Source of the DNA: Bacillota bacterium
Lineage (GTDB): Bacteria; Bacillota; Clostridia; Christensenellales; Aristaeellaceae
Direction: 5' to 3'
DNA length: 57,691 nucleotides
Assembly: GCA_023413135.1 (NCBI GenBank)
Contig: JAEZQK010000025.1
Span: 1 to 57,691, forward strand
The position numbers and the translations under genes were made by a program. A model generated the notes under the pieces. It searched no databases. It worked only from the letters and a program-made list of their open reading frames with translations, and was not told where the DNA came from. Within the stretch, counting starts at the first letter, position 1. Every line of letters begins with the position of its first letter. Of the stretch, positions 41,931 through 51,156 are shown piece after piece.

Positions 41931-42392
41931 ATGATTGCAGAGGAAATCAGCATCTCTGCGGAGGACGCCCGCTCTCCCGACGCCATGCTTATGATGAACG
42001 AGTTAACACGGTGTTTGCAAGCCATCACAGGCGACGGCGGGCAAGGTTCCTTCAGCGTGGAGGATGTGTGCGTTCCCCGCAGCCTGTTCGCCGTTGCACG
42101 GAACCGGCAAGGGGATGCCATCGGATGCGGAGCCTTCCGGCCTATGGATGAAAAAACAGTGGAAATCAAGCGTATGTATATGCGGGAGAAATTAAAAGGC
42201 ATAGGATCGAAGTTGCTTTCCTATTTGGAGCAGCAGGCAAGCATCATGGGCTATGATGTGTTGCGTCTGGAAACAAGGCTTGTGAATCAAAAAGCCGTAA
42301 CTTTTTATGAACGGAATGGCTACCGGAGGATTCCCAACTACGGCAGGTATCAGGGCCGAGCGGAAGCTGTGTGCTTTGAAAAGCATCTTTAG
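41931..42392 (+). CDS. GNAT-family N-acetyltransferase
   Basis: 153 residues. The acetyl-CoA loop region reads R-E-K-L-K-G-I-G-S-K-L-L-S-Y-L near residue 84 (the Q/R-x-x-G-x-G/A pattern), followed by L-R-L-E-T-R-L-V-N-Q-K-A-V-T-F-Y-E-R-N-G-Y, the typical motif B. GAGGAGGG is seven bases before the ATG. The acceptor is unknown; coupling to the upstream Cys-rich protein may be a hint. Confidence 0.9.
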   Translation: MIAEEISISAEDARSPDAMLMMNELTRCLQAITGDGGQGSFSVEDVCVPRSLFAVARNRQGDAIGCGAFRPMDEKTVEIKRMYMREKLKGIGSKLLSYLEQQASIMGYDVLRLETRLVNQKAVTFYERNGYRRIPNYGRYQGRAEAVCFEKHL

Positions 42393-42421
42393 AATACCAC
42401 CATATGAAAGGAGCAGGGTGT

Positions 42422-42780
42422 ATGAAGCTTATATACACTGTCCAGAAACTGGTTTATTCCGCAAAGTCCATTGCAGATTTTCTATGCATGAACCACGAAT
42501 TGGGAGGCAGTCACTTTGCAGAACAAGACCTGTCTATCCTAACACTATACGCAGAGCTTAAGAGGAAAAATCAGACTTTTATCCCAAACGGAAATGGCGG
42601 ATTACACACTAAACCGACTCCGGTTTAAATGCAAGGCAAAAAACCTCTGATGTATTCAAAAGCAGTTCCATGGAAGATTTCATGCGTGAAGTCTATGCTT
42701 ATTGCCAGGAAAAACAGGAGCTTTTCAGAGACTATTTTGGATGAACAATATTATGTCCAATATTATTGGATGCTTGAAAT
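42422..42780 (+). pseudogene. Coding debris, possible decayed gene
   Basis: An AAAGGAG-preceded ATG at 42422 opens a 68-codon frame (M-K-L-I-Y-T-V-Q-K-L-V-Y-S-A-K-S). Protein-like stretches then continue in other frames, for example M-A-D-Y-T-L-N-R-L-R-F-K near 42590 and M-E-D-F-M-R-E-V-Y-A-Y-C-Q-E-K near 42670, each soon stopped. This pattern suggests one gene broken by several indels. I do not recognise the family. It may instead be a short real gene followed by noise. Confidence 0.4.
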
Positions 42781-42795
42781 CAGCAATCAATGCCG

Positions 42796-43652
42796 CTACA
42801 TAGGTGATGCATCCATTTCACCTAATGGGCGGTCAACCAATCCTGCAATAAAATAACGTCCAAATATGGCGACCAGCGTTCCAGCAATGAACCAACCCGC
42901 CCTGACCTTGATCACTCCCAGGCTGTACAGGCCAAAATCAAAGGCAAACATCGTGGCAAAAATCAGGCTTTTATAAACAGGATGTGATTTCATCCGGTGC
43001 AAAGGGATCATAATGAAGGCAATCAAGGCTCCGTATATGATGGCTGTCGCAGTGTGATCTTTAGACGCATGTTCATATAGGCCAATGCCAAACCTTCTTA
43101 TTTCCAGGAAGTTCAGCGTCGTATTGATAATGTTCCCGCTGATGGAGAAAATGCCAAGAAAAAGCGTTGCAAAATAGATAAATTTGGAGGGGCGGTAAAC
43201 ATTTTTTCATGCCATTTTTTCACACCCCAACTATAGATAAAAAAGCCAATCAATGTGTACCATGATCTGTACCAGCTTTGCGAATATATGCAAAGATGGA
43301 TAAATAGTATGTCAATCAAGAAATAGACAATGGAAAAGCCTATCCGCCACCCAAGACGAAGGCCAAGCGTTGCTATCAGCACAGCGGAGGCGGATACAGA
43401 GTATTGAGAGAAGAAATTGCCGATTAATGATTCATGAAAGCTGTCAGAAGCTATTTGGGGATAGTAGGCATACGCGTCTGTAACAATCAGTAAAAATGCT
43501 TCGAAGAAATAAGTCATGCCCAGCACCGCAAAAAAGAACGCCAATGTCTTTTTACGCAGCGGTGCTTTTACCAGGCTGATTGCGATCATTGCGGCACTGA
43601 TCACAGCCAGCGCAACATACCATACCGTGTTTGTCCAAAATGCTGTTTTCAT
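42796..43652 (-). pseudogene. Multi-spanning membrane protein, frameshifted
   Basis: One frame from ATG 43652 gives about six membrane helices and runs to W-G-V-K-K-W-H-E-K. The coding sense then moves to another frame (V-Y-R-P-S-K-F-I-Y-F-A-T-L-F-L-G ... ending P-L-G-E-M-D-A-S-P-M), again hydrophobic. Adding one base to the six-T run at 43202-43207 joins both halves into a protein of about 285 residues. The topology resembles small Firmicute CBO0543-type membrane proteins, but I am not sure of the family. Confidence 0.72.
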
Positions 43653-43871
43653 ATAGCTATTTTACTCATTCCAGTATAGCTTATTCCCACGAAGCCGGGC
43701 AACAAAGCTTCCTAATAGCAGGTCAAAACAGTTTTAGCAAATAACCGTGCATTTGCGATCTATTTTTGTACATGGATGGCGAAAGAAAACAAACCCTTCC
43801 CAAACCTGAAAGAATGTGCTATTCTCATGCAATGATGCTTATACGGAATAATGAAAAGAGGCTTATACTCC

Positions 43872-45254
43872 ATGGTACGCGACAAGCAGTTTTACCGCAC
43901 GATATTCCGCATTGCCCTTCCCATGGCTTTCCAATCGCTAATTTCCTTTCTGGTGGTGCTGGCGGACGATATCATGGTTTCTTCCATGCCAGACGGTGTG
44001 GCAGCGCAGGCGGCGGTATCCCAGATAAACGCCGTGACAGCCTTTTATACGGCAACTCTCCTTGGGCTGGTGGGAGGCTCCGGCGTTTTGATTTCCCAGT
44101 ATTGGGGTAAACAGGATATACAGCGCATCAAGATGATCTTTTCTATCGTCACCATGCTGTGCCTGTCGGTTGCCGCACTGTTTGTCATTCTGCTGCTCCT
44201 ATTTCCAGATACGGTGATCGGCATGGTCATCAAGGCAAATGATTTGCAGACCGTGAAAATGGCTGGAGAGTATCTGGCCATCGCATGCTTCAGCTATCTT
44301 CCTTTTGCTCTCACAGCCGCCCTGACCGGGATGCTGCGGGCTATGGAAGTGGTACGCGTAATGCTCTACGCCACCATCGTCTCCCTGTTAACCAATGTCG
44401 GGCTGAACTATGTGCTGATTTTCGGAAAGCTGGGCCTGCCGGCCATGGGCGTTCATGGTGCGGCCATCGCCACACTTGTTTCCAGATTGGTGGAGCTTGT
44501 AATCGTGTGGGTATATACCTTTAAAGTGCAAAAAGCCATTGATATAAAGCCCAGGGACCTTGTCCGCACGGAAAAATGGCTCATCCGGGACTATATCCGC
44601 TACGGTCTGCCGGTAGGCATCACCGACATGCAATGGTCGTTGGTCGGCATGCTCAAAGCCGTCATCATCGGCCAGATGGGCTCACTTTTCGCGGCAGCCA
44701 ACAACATCGCCACTGCCATGGCCAACCTGGGCACCATGTTCACCTTTGCACTGGCCGGGGGTGCCAGCGTAGTGGTAGGCAAAGCGGTAGGCACCGGAGA
44801 ATACGACAAGGCCCGGGAATACTCCAAAACCATTCAAATCATGTTCTTTTTCATTGGCCTTGTGATGGCCGCCGTGGTCTATCTGCTGCGCGTTCCCTTT
44901 ACTTCGCTCTATGGTACCGCCAAGAATCCGGAGGTGTTTTCCTTAAGCACCGCCATGATCTCCCTGCTGGCCTTAACGCTCGTCGGCACAAGCTATCATG
45001 CCAGCTGCTTTGTAGGCATCAACCGTGGCGCAGGTGACAGCCGCTTTGTTGCCCTGGTGGATATGATCTGCGGCTGGGTGATCGTGCTTCCCGTAACGGC
45101 GCTGGCTGCCTTTGTGTTCAAGGCACCGCTGCCTATTGTGTTCCTGTGCACCCGCATCGACCAGTGCTTCAAATGGATCATCGCCTTTATTCGCCTGCGG
45201 GGAAACAAGTGGATCAAGAACGTGACCCGGGGCGGCGAGGTCACGAACGCATAA
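43872..45254 (+). CDS. MATE-family multidrug/cation antiporter
   Basis: 460 residues, twelve membrane helices in two bundles. Typical MATE openings are present in both halves: I-A-L-P-M-A-F-Q-S-L-I-S-F-L-V-V-L-A-D-D-I-M-V near the N-terminus and G-L-P-V-G-I-T-D-M-Q-W-S near residue 245. It probably exports drugs or metabolites with Na+ or H+ antiport. The ATG at 43872 has AGAGG upstream; an ATG seven codons earlier lacks a ribosome site. A strong terminator follows. Confidence 0.92.
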   Translation: MVRDKQFYRTIFRIALPMAFQSLISFLVVLADDIMVSSMPDGVAAQAAVSQINAVTAFYTATLLGLVGGSGVLISQYWGKQDIQRIKMIFSIVTMLCLSVAALFVILLLLFPDTVIGMVIKANDLQTVKMAGEYLAIACFSYLPFALTAALTGMLRAMEVVRVMLYATIVSLLTNVGLNYVLIFGKLGLPAMGVHGAAIATLVSRLVELVIVWVYTFKVQKAIDIKPRDLVRTEKWLIRDYIRYGLPVGITDMQWSLVGMLKAVIIGQMGSLFAAANNIATAMANLGTMFTFALAGGASVVVGKAVGTGEYDKAREYSKTIQIMFFFIGLVMAAVVYLLRVPFTSLYGTAKNPEVFSLSTAMISLLALTLVGTSYHASCFVGINRGAGDSRFVALVDMICGWVIVLPVTALAAFVFKAPLPIVFLCTRIDQCFKWIIAFIRLRGNKWIKNVTRGGEVTNA

Positions 45255-45273
45255 TACATGATGGAGCTTGAAT

Positions 45274-45298
45274 GGCCGGGCAATGCCCGGCCTTTTTT
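45274..45298 (+). terminator. Intrinsic terminator of the MATE gene
   Basis: GGCCGGGC and GCCCGGCC arms around AAT, followed by TTTTTT. Confidence 0.93.
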
Positions 45299-45386
45299 GG
45301 TATGACATTAAGGGAAACAAGCCCGCGCACGTAGCCTTTCCGGTGCATAACATATATAGGGAGCCTATTCTCAAGGAGGAATCCAA

Positions 45387-46490
45387 ATGCATTTGGAAAA
45401 TGAACATCGGCCAAAGGGCGCGGTATATATCATGACCAACGGCGCCCAGGAAAATGAAATCGTAGTCTTCCGCAGATTTAGGGACGGTACCCTGGCGCTT
45501 CGCGATTTTTATCCCACCGGCGGCAGTGGCACCGGCACACAGGAGGTGTCATCCGCCACACCCAATGACGGCATCGATCCACTGGCGTCTCAGGGATCGC
45601 TAATCCTGTCCCGGTGCGGACGGTTCCTATTCGCTGTGAACGCAGGCAGCAACAGCATCACAAGCTTTCGGGTGATGCGGGATGGCGGTCTGGTGAGGGC
45701 CTCGGTAGTCAATTCCGGCGGCCTGCAGCCCAACAGCCTGGATCAGCACGGCAATATTTTGTATGTTTCCAATGTTGGCAGCAGCGCCAACAACTTCGCC
45801 TCCAATATTACGGGTTTTTGCGTGGACCGCTGCGGCGTTTTGACCATGATCCCCGGCTCCACCCGCCCGCTGAGCACCGCCAATGCCCAGCCTGCCCAAG
45901 TATTGTTCAGCTTAAATGGAAAGCAATTGTTGGTGACTGAACTGACCACGAACCGGATTACTGTGTTCCGCATCGAGCGCAACGGCACAGCCACGCTGCA
46001 GATGGTCAACAACTCCAATGGTGCCGGCCCCTTCGGCGCGACTTTTACCAGGAATGGCCTTTTGCTGGTAGCGGAGGCCGGAGCCAACGCGCTTTCCTCA
46101 TACCGTCTGAACGCAAACGGTGCACTGGCAGTGATCAGCGGCTCCGTACCCACAGGGCAACAGGCCACCTGCTGGGTATCGGCCTCCAAGTCCGGACGCT
46201 TCGCCTACACCTCCAACACGGGCAGCGGCACCATTTCCATCTTCCGTATTAATATCAACGGCTCGCTAACATTTTTGGAAAACGTGCGCAGCACGCCGGT
46301 AGAAACTCCCCAAGGCGCACCAATCGATAACGGCATCAGCCCCTGCGGACGCTTCTTCTATGCACTTAACGGCAACCAGGGCACCGTATCCGCCTTTGAA
46401 ATCGGTGATTGGGGAAGATTGATGCGGCTCCAGGTTGCAGGCGGAGAAGGCATACCCGTATTCGGAACCCAGGGATTGGCAGTCAGGTAG
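45387..46490 (+). CDS. Lactonase-family beta-propeller protein
   Basis: 367 residues in seven propeller-like repeats of the 6-phosphogluconolactonase type (PF10282). Repeated elements are L-I-L-S-R-C-G-R-F-L-F-A-V-N-A-G-S-N-S-I, I-T-V-F-R-I, I-S-I-F-R-I and Y-A-L-N-G-N-Q-G-T-V-S-A-F. AAGGAGG is seven bases before the ATG. No signal peptide is seen. It could be a sugar lactonase, but many relatives have no proven activity. It is a different family from the frameshifted propeller at 40172-41207. Confidence 0.85.
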   Translation: MHLENEHRPKGAVYIMTNGAQENEIVVFRRFRDGTLALRDFYPTGGSGTGTQEVSSATPNDGIDPLASQGSLILSRCGRFLFAVNAGSNSITSFRVMRDGGLVRASVVNSGGLQPNSLDQHGNILYVSNVGSSANNFASNITGFCVDRCGVLTMIPGSTRPLSTANAQPAQVLFSLNGKQLLVTELTTNRITVFRIERNGTATLQMVNNSNGAGPFGATFTRNGLLLVAEAGANALSSYRLNANGALAVISGSVPTGQQATCWVSASKSGRFAYTSNTGSGTISIFRININGSLTFLENVRSTPVETPQGAPIDNGISPCGRFFYALNGNQGTVSAFEIGDWGRLMRLQVAGGEGIPVFGTQGLAVR

Positions 46491-46610
46491 CGTAAGGCAT
46501 GGCATGATGGCTGTACTTTTTGCCAATCAGTTCTCCATCCATCCAAAAAAACATCATAGAATGAACAGCAGGCTTTGCTTGCATCCAAATATGAACCGGA
46601 GTTGAATACG

Positions 46611-47111
46611 ATGTTACTAAATGATACAGGCATGACCGGCCCCATCACCGCAGCCAAAGCCATTTCCAATGTGGCGGGCAGCCCCGCTTTTCCCAATATC
46701 CGCGGGACGGTTGTCTTTAGGGAGGCGGTTGGAGGCACTTACGTGCAAGCTGATATTGCAGGCCTGCCGAAGACGCCTTCCAACTTCTTCGCCTTCCACC
46801 TGCATTCGGGCAACTGCGGCGGCACGCCGGTGACCAATCCCGACGGAACCGTCGATTATTTCCCCCAGGCTGGCGGGCATTATAATCCCACTAACCAACC
46901 CCATCCCCAGCACGCAGGAGACTTTCCCGTACTTCTGGCAGCACCCACCAAGGGTGGCTCGGCACACCTGAGCTTTTTCACTCCACGCTTCGCCGTATCG
47001 GAAGCTGTTGGCAGGGCCGTGCTCATCCACGAAAATCCCGACGACTATAGGACGCAGCCTGCCGGCGACTCAGGCATGGAGATCGCTTGCGGCAACGTGG
47101 TTGCAAAATAG
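46611..47111 (+). CDS. sodC: Cu/Zn-type superoxide dismutase family protein
   Basis: About 166 residues. Metal ligands are all visible: H-L-H in F-A-F-H-L-H-S-G, G-G-H-Y-N-P, Q-P-H, Q-H-A-G-D and I-H-E-N. The disulfide Cys pair (G-N-C-G-G and I-A-C-G-N) is also kept. The Arg that guides superoxide in classical enzymes (x-S-R-x-A-C-G) is replaced by Glu (G-M-E-I-A-C-G). No signal peptide, so it is cytoplasmic if made as drawn. The ATG at 46611 has GGAG nine bases upstream. Confidence 0.87.
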   Translation: MLLNDTGMTGPITAAKAISNVAGSPAFPNIRGTVVFREAVGGTYVQADIAGLPKTPSNFFAFHLHSGNCGGTPVTNPDGTVDYFPQAGGHYNPTNQPHPQHAGDFPVLLAAPTKGGSAHLSFFTPRFAVSEAVGRAVLIHENPDDYRTQPAGDSGMEIACGNVVAK

Positions 47112-47125
47112 CGAAAAAAAGAATA

Positions 47126-47160
47126 ACCGGGTCATCTGTAAGGATGACCCGGTCGTTTTT
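47126..47160. terminator. Bidirectional terminator, sodC / AAC(3)
   Basis: ACCGGGTCATC and GATGACCCGGT are perfect 11-bp arms around TGTAAG, with CGTTTTT on the plus side and A-rich sequence on the other. It separates convergent genes. Confidence 0.92.
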
Positions 47161-47162
47161 GT

Positions 47163-47903
47163 TTATCGTAACCCGTACAGCCCCAGCGGATCGGTTTGCA
47201 GTGCCGACTGATATAGGCCAACCACATCCTTCACCACAAAGGACATACATTTGCATGGGCCGATATATGTATCCCGGATAAGTCCCCGGCGGTAAGCCTC
47301 CTCATGTATCCTGTACCATGCCTTCACAGGCGGCAAACCTGTTTCCACAAACCACTCTTCCTCCGGATAGCGTTTGAGTACCTCGTCGGATGGTTTGAAA
47401 ATAGCGCGTATCTCCCCGGGAAGGTCACCCTCCATGTAATGCATGCTGGACAGCCTGTAGATATCCACACCCATCAACAGCCCCATCCCGTCGCTGCTAA
47501 TGACATTTTGAAAACCCCTGCTGTTGATTTCCTTATCCTTACCCCAAGCGCTGACGCGGAATAAACCCTCCCCGGTCAGCACATCGGGACGCCTCGAAAA
47601 GGTGTCGGCAATCACGCCCATGCCGCTCCGCTCTTTGTGATCCTCCGGGAGGATTTTCAGCTTCAGCGTAATACCCTGGGTTATGTCCTTCGCATCCATG
47701 GGTACGGGCGGGGAGATACGAAAAGCCGGCATCACGATACCGCCTTCCGGTCCCACGGCATCCATTAGAGCGCATATTACCGTATCCGCTCCGCCCTCCA
47801 CATGGCCAAAGCTGGAAAGAGAACTATGCACTTCCGCCAGCGTGCCGTGTTTCAGCCCGGCGTTTTTCAAACCGGACAATATAGCGGCGTATGTCAAATT
47901 CAT
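47163..47903 (-). CDS. AAC(3)-family aminoglycoside N-acetyltransferase-like protein
   Basis: 246 residues. Family motifs are V-H-S-S-L-S-S-F-G-H-V-E-G-G-A-D near residue 25, G-P-E-G-G-I-V-M-P-A-F near 52, and G-M-G-V-I-A-D-T-F near 94. A segment near 160 (R-L-S-S-M-H-Y-M-E) corresponds to the later catalytic-His region. Members acetylate the 3-amino group of 2-deoxystreptamine drugs, but many chromosomal relatives have other or no known substrates. It is upstream of no resistance gene; the phosphotransferase at 34635 is 12 kb away. Confidence 0.85.
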   Translation of the reverse strand: MNLTYAAILSGLKNAGLKHGTLAEVHSSLSSFGHVEGGADTVICALMDAVGPEGGIVMPAFRISPPVPMDAKDITQGITLKLKILPEDHKERSGMGVIADTFSRRPDVLTGEGLFRVSAWGKDKEINSRGFQNVISSDGMGLLMGVDIYRLSSMHYMEGDLPGEIRAIFKPSDEVLKRYPEEEWFVETGLPPVKAWYRIHEEAYRRGLIRDTYIGPCKCMSFVVKDVVGLYQSALQTDPLGLYGLR

Positions 47904-47908
47904 GGCTG

Positions 47909-48277
47909 TCAGAACAGATGCAGCGCTGTTGCCCGTGCCAAGGTCGCCTGCTTTTTAGGCAGGAGCGAAGATAGCAGGCTGTAAACGTGCTGGGAGCCTA
48001 TCCTTTCAAAGGGGGCGATGCGCCTTAAGGCCGACAGCCCCAATGCAGAAAGTGCCAGGGGAATGAAATCCACATGGGACACGCTGAAGCTCAGGCCTAC
48101 CACCGCGCACCAGGCGATTTCCACCGCTGCAGACAACGCAAGGGACGGGCCAGTTTTCTTCCGCTTATCTGAGGTTGTTTTCAAATAGGCCGCAAACATC
48201 AATACAGCCCGCAAAAGAACCGACAGGCATACCGCGTAGTATCCCGCCGTAAACAGGAACGAAATCACTTGCGTCAT
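47909..48277 (-). CDS. Small membrane protein of unknown function
   Basis: 122 residues with an N-terminal helix (5-30) and two further hydrophobic segments (about 45-63 and 68-84), ending in a basic tail. I do not recognise the family. It lies six bases ahead of the AAC(3)-like gene on the same strand, so they are probably cotranscribed. A GGAGG ribosome site precedes the ATG. Confidence 0.65.
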   Translation of the reverse strand: MTQVISFLFTAGYYAVCLSVLLRAVLMFAAYLKTTSDKRKKTGPSLALSAAVEIAWCAVVGLSFSVSHVDFIPLALSALGLSALRRIAPFERIGSQHVYSLLSSLLPKKQATLARATALHLF

Positions 48278-48352
48278 TATATTTCCTCCTTGCGAAGCTT
48301 TTGTAAGCAGGTTTTAAAGCCTGGAAATGTCATCATCCATTTTTCAAAGCTT

Positions 48353-49696
48353 TTATGCCCCGGCCACCGCCATTTCCCCTATATCGATGGAGGGACTGCC
48401 TACGTTGCTGCCGGGGAACTTCAAATCACTGCCCACGGCACGAACGTTCTTCAACAAATGATAAAAATTTCCTGCTATGGTGATTTGTTCGACAGGATTT
48501 CCCTTTTTCCCTTCTTTAACGGAAAATCCTTTCGCAAGCAATGAAAAATCGCCGCTGACGCCGTTGGCGCCGCTATGCAGGCCGCTTACTTCGGTGATCA
48601 CCAATCCATCGCCCATCTTTTTCATCAGCGCTTCCAGATCATCTACTCCCGGCTTTACGAAAAAGTTGGTGGGAGATACGCGGACAGGGGCGCTGTAGCT
48701 TGCCTTGCTGGCGTTACCCGTAGTTGGAACGCCGTCCTTTTGAGCCGTTTTCAGGTTGTGCAAAAGCGTTTTCAGCACGCCGTTTTCAATGATAGCCTTT
48801 GTCTTGGAGGCTACGCCTTCGGCATCAAAGGGACGGCTGCCCTCGCCAAAGGGAAGCAGTGGATCGTCCATCAAGACTACACAGCCTGCAGCGATGGTTT
48901 CTCCTACACGTCCCTTCAAAAGGGATAACCCATGCTGGGTGTTCTCGGCAGAAAATATCCCGGAAAATGTATTCAAGAGGTCGGCCATGGCGCCGTTTTC
49001 CAGGATCACCCGGTAGGTGCCGCTCTTTACGGGTTTCCCCGCGAGGCCGAATACGGCCTTTTTCACCGCTGATTCTGCCAGGCTCTGATAATTGAGCCTG
49101 GAAAAATCGTGGGTAAGGGTTATATCAAAGGCGGTGCTGGCCTTATCGCCTTCTCTTGCGATGGGCTGGAGGTACGCGCCGCAATAGTTGCCCGTGTAAG
49201 AAACATCCAGGCCATAGGTATTTTTAATGCGCACCTTGCCGCTGCCGGACAAAACGGTATTATACTCCACCTGCTTGACGCGGGAATCGAAATTGACGGC
49301 AACCTTTTCCATGTTTAGAACAAAGTCCAGCTTCTCCTTGGGTGAAACGCTCTCCAGTGCAGGGTTATAGGTATCCACCTTGGGATATGCTTCATCCCCT
49401 GCATAAATGAACTGCTTGTCCTCCTCCTCCGACAGGGAAGCGCTTTCTACTACGCCTTTCACCAACTGACCGACGGCTTCCTCATCCATCACCTCGGTAG
49501 AGGCATAGCCCATCTTCCCACCGTATAGCCCCCGCAGCGACAGGCCGCAGGAGGTGTTTACGGCATACTGTACAATCTCCTGCTGGACGGAAACAGCCTT
49601 GAAGCTGTCTCCGGAGGCGATGTATGCTTCGGCGGCCTCAATGCCCGCGTTACGGGCAGCATCCATCAGCTTGTGCAAAAATGTATCCAACACCAT
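48353..49696 (-). CDS. tldE: TldE/PmbA-type protein (metalloprotease partner)
   Basis: 447 residues, PmbA/TldE family. N-terminal A-Y-I-A-S-G-D-S-F-K-A, central Y-C-G-A-Y-L-Q-P-I-A, and C-terminal G-L-H-S-G-A-N-G-V-S-G-D-F-S-L-L-A-K-G are typical. It lacks the H-E-x3-H zinc motif of TldD, as expected. TldD-TldE heterodimers cleave peptides such as microcin precursors and CcdA. It follows tldD by 26 bases. Confidence 0.92.
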   Translation of the reverse strand: MVLDTFLHKLMDAARNAGIEAAEAYIASGDSFKAVSVQQEIVQYAVNTSCGLSLRGLYGGKMGYASTEVMDEEAVGQLVKGVVESASLSEEEDKQFIYAGDEAYPKVDTYNPALESVSPKEKLDFVLNMEKVAVNFDSRVKQVEYNTVLSGSGKVRIKNTYGLDVSYTGNYCGAYLQPIAREGDKASTAFDITLTHDFSRLNYQSLAESAVKKAVFGLAGKPVKSGTYRVILENGAMADLLNTFSGIFSAENTQHGLSLLKGRVGETIAAGCVVLMDDPLLPFGEGSRPFDAEGVASKTKAIIENGVLKTLLHNLKTAQKDGVPTTGNASKASYSAPVRVSPTNFFVKPGVDDLEALMKKMGDGLVITEVSGLHSGANGVSGDFSLLAKGFSVKEGKKGNPVEQITIAGNFYHLLKNVRAVGSDLKFPGSNVGSPSIDIGEMAVAGA

Positions 49697-49722
49697 AGCA
49701 ATTTACCTCCTCTATACGAGCA

Positions 49723-51102
49723 TTATCTTCCGCCAACGGTGAGATGGCTGACGCGGATCATGGGCTGACCCACATTGGTGGGCACGCTTCCGCTGATGCT
49801 GCCGCACATACCCTGGGACATCTGCATGTCTTTACCCACCTTGTCAATGCGCATGAGTACCTCCGACCCACGGCCAATCAAGGATGCACCCCGAACCGGG
49901 GAGGCAATTTTCCCATCCTTCACCAGATACCCTTCCATGACGCTAAAGTTGAATTCGCCCGTGGCAGGGTCGACGGAGCCACCGCCCATGCGACGGGCAT
50001 ACAAACCATCGCCCATGGTGGCGATCATTTCCCGCTCGTCATCCTGCCCGGCGGCAATATAGGTATTGCGCATACGGGAGGTGGGGGCAAATGCATAGCT
50101 TTCCCGGCGGCTGCTGCCGGTGGAGGGCATGTTCATGCGCCGTCCATTCAACTTATCCACCATGTAGTTTTTCAGTATGCCATTTTCAATCAGCACAAGG
50201 CGGTTGGTGGGCGTTCCTTCATCATCAATGTTCAGGCTGCCCCATTCATTTGGCATGGTGCCGTCATCAATGGCCGTTACGCAGTCGGCTGCGATTTTTT
50301 GATTCAGCTTTCCGGTAAACTCGCTGGCGCCAAAGGCCACCGCCGTAGCCTCCAGGCTATGGCCGCACGCTTCATGGAAGATCACGCCGCCAAAGCCGTT
50401 GTCGATCACCACCGGCATCACTCCCGCCGGACACACCGGGGCATGAAGCATGGTGACGGCGATTTCTGCTGCTTCCCTGCCCACCTTTTCCGGATCCACC
50501 CGGTGGTCAAACAGCTCAAAGCCCATCATGGCCCCCGGGTTGCAGGAGCCCGTTTGATTCTCCGTTCCATCGGAGGCTACGGCGGAGCAGCTCATGCGGG
50601 AATAGACCCGCCTATCGGATGTGAAGAGGCCTTCACTGTTGGCGATCCATACATCCTGCTCCGAATCCGTATAGCCCAGCACCACCTGCTTGACTTCCTT
50701 TGATACGGAGGCTGCCGCGTGGGCTGCCTTCAATTTTTCCGCCTTTTGCGCTGCCTTTACCGTGGTAGGGTAGTAAACAACAGGATGGATAGAAACCGTC
50801 TCATGAGGCTGAAGCTGCTTTGGAGAAACAGCTTTTCCCGCTCTTACCGCGGCGGCCGCCCGACGGGCACAATCCAAAAGCCCCTCTTTGGAGGTATCGT
50901 TGGTGTACACATAAATGGCGGACAGGTTTTGGAACACGCGTATGCCGGCCCCGTGCCGCCTGCCGCTGAGTACCGTATCGATCTTCCCCCCGCGCATTTG
51001 CAGCACGTGGTTGCGCCTATCCTCCAGAAAGATTTCGGCGAAATCCCCGCCGGTTTTCATTGCTTCAGCCAATGCATCCTGGGCTACCTGCCGGTCCAAC
51101 AT
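49723..51102 (-). CDS. tldD: TldD-family metalloprotease
   Basis: 459 residues. The zinc-binding motif F-H-E-A-C-G-H-S-L-E-A is near residue 245, with G-S-L-N-I-D-D-E-G-T-P-T near 290 and a C-terminal G-M-C-G-S-I-S-G-S-V-P-T-N-V-G-Q-P. It is the catalytic half of the TldD-TldE pair. The ATG at 51102 has GGGAGG seven bases upstream; other in-frame starts crowd that site. A perfect TATAAT (minus strand) lies about 35 bases further upstream, without a clear -35. Confidence 0.94.
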   Translation of the reverse strand: MLDRQVAQDALAEAMKTGGDFAEIFLEDRRNHVLQMRGGKIDTVLSGRRHGAGIRVFQNLSAIYVYTNDTSKEGLLDCARRAAAAVRAGKAVSPKQLQPHETVSIHPVVYYPTTVKAAQKAEKLKAAHAAASVSKEVKQVVLGYTDSEQDVWIANSEGLFTSDRRVYSRMSCSAVASDGTENQTGSCNPGAMMGFELFDHRVDPEKVGREAAEIAVTMLHAPVCPAGVMPVVIDNGFGGVIFHEACGHSLEATAVAFGASEFTGKLNQKIAADCVTAIDDGTMPNEWGSLNIDDEGTPTNRLVLIENGILKNYMVDKLNGRRMNMPSTGSSRRESYAFAPTSRMRNTYIAAGQDDEREMIATMGDGLYARRMGGGSVDPATGEFNFSVMEGYLVKDGKIASPVRGASLIGRGSEVLMRIDKVGKDMQMSQGMCGSISGSVPTNVGQPMIRVSHLTVGGR

Positions 51103-51156
51103 ACACATTCCTCCCAACTACTGCCATTCTACATTATATCCATTTCATTCCCGATA

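Noticed and set aside
34635..47903. An antibiotic-resistance island (APH-fold and AAC(3)-like genes)
   Set aside because: The two genes are 12 kb apart, in different contexts, with no transposase or integron features; both families include many non-resistance members.
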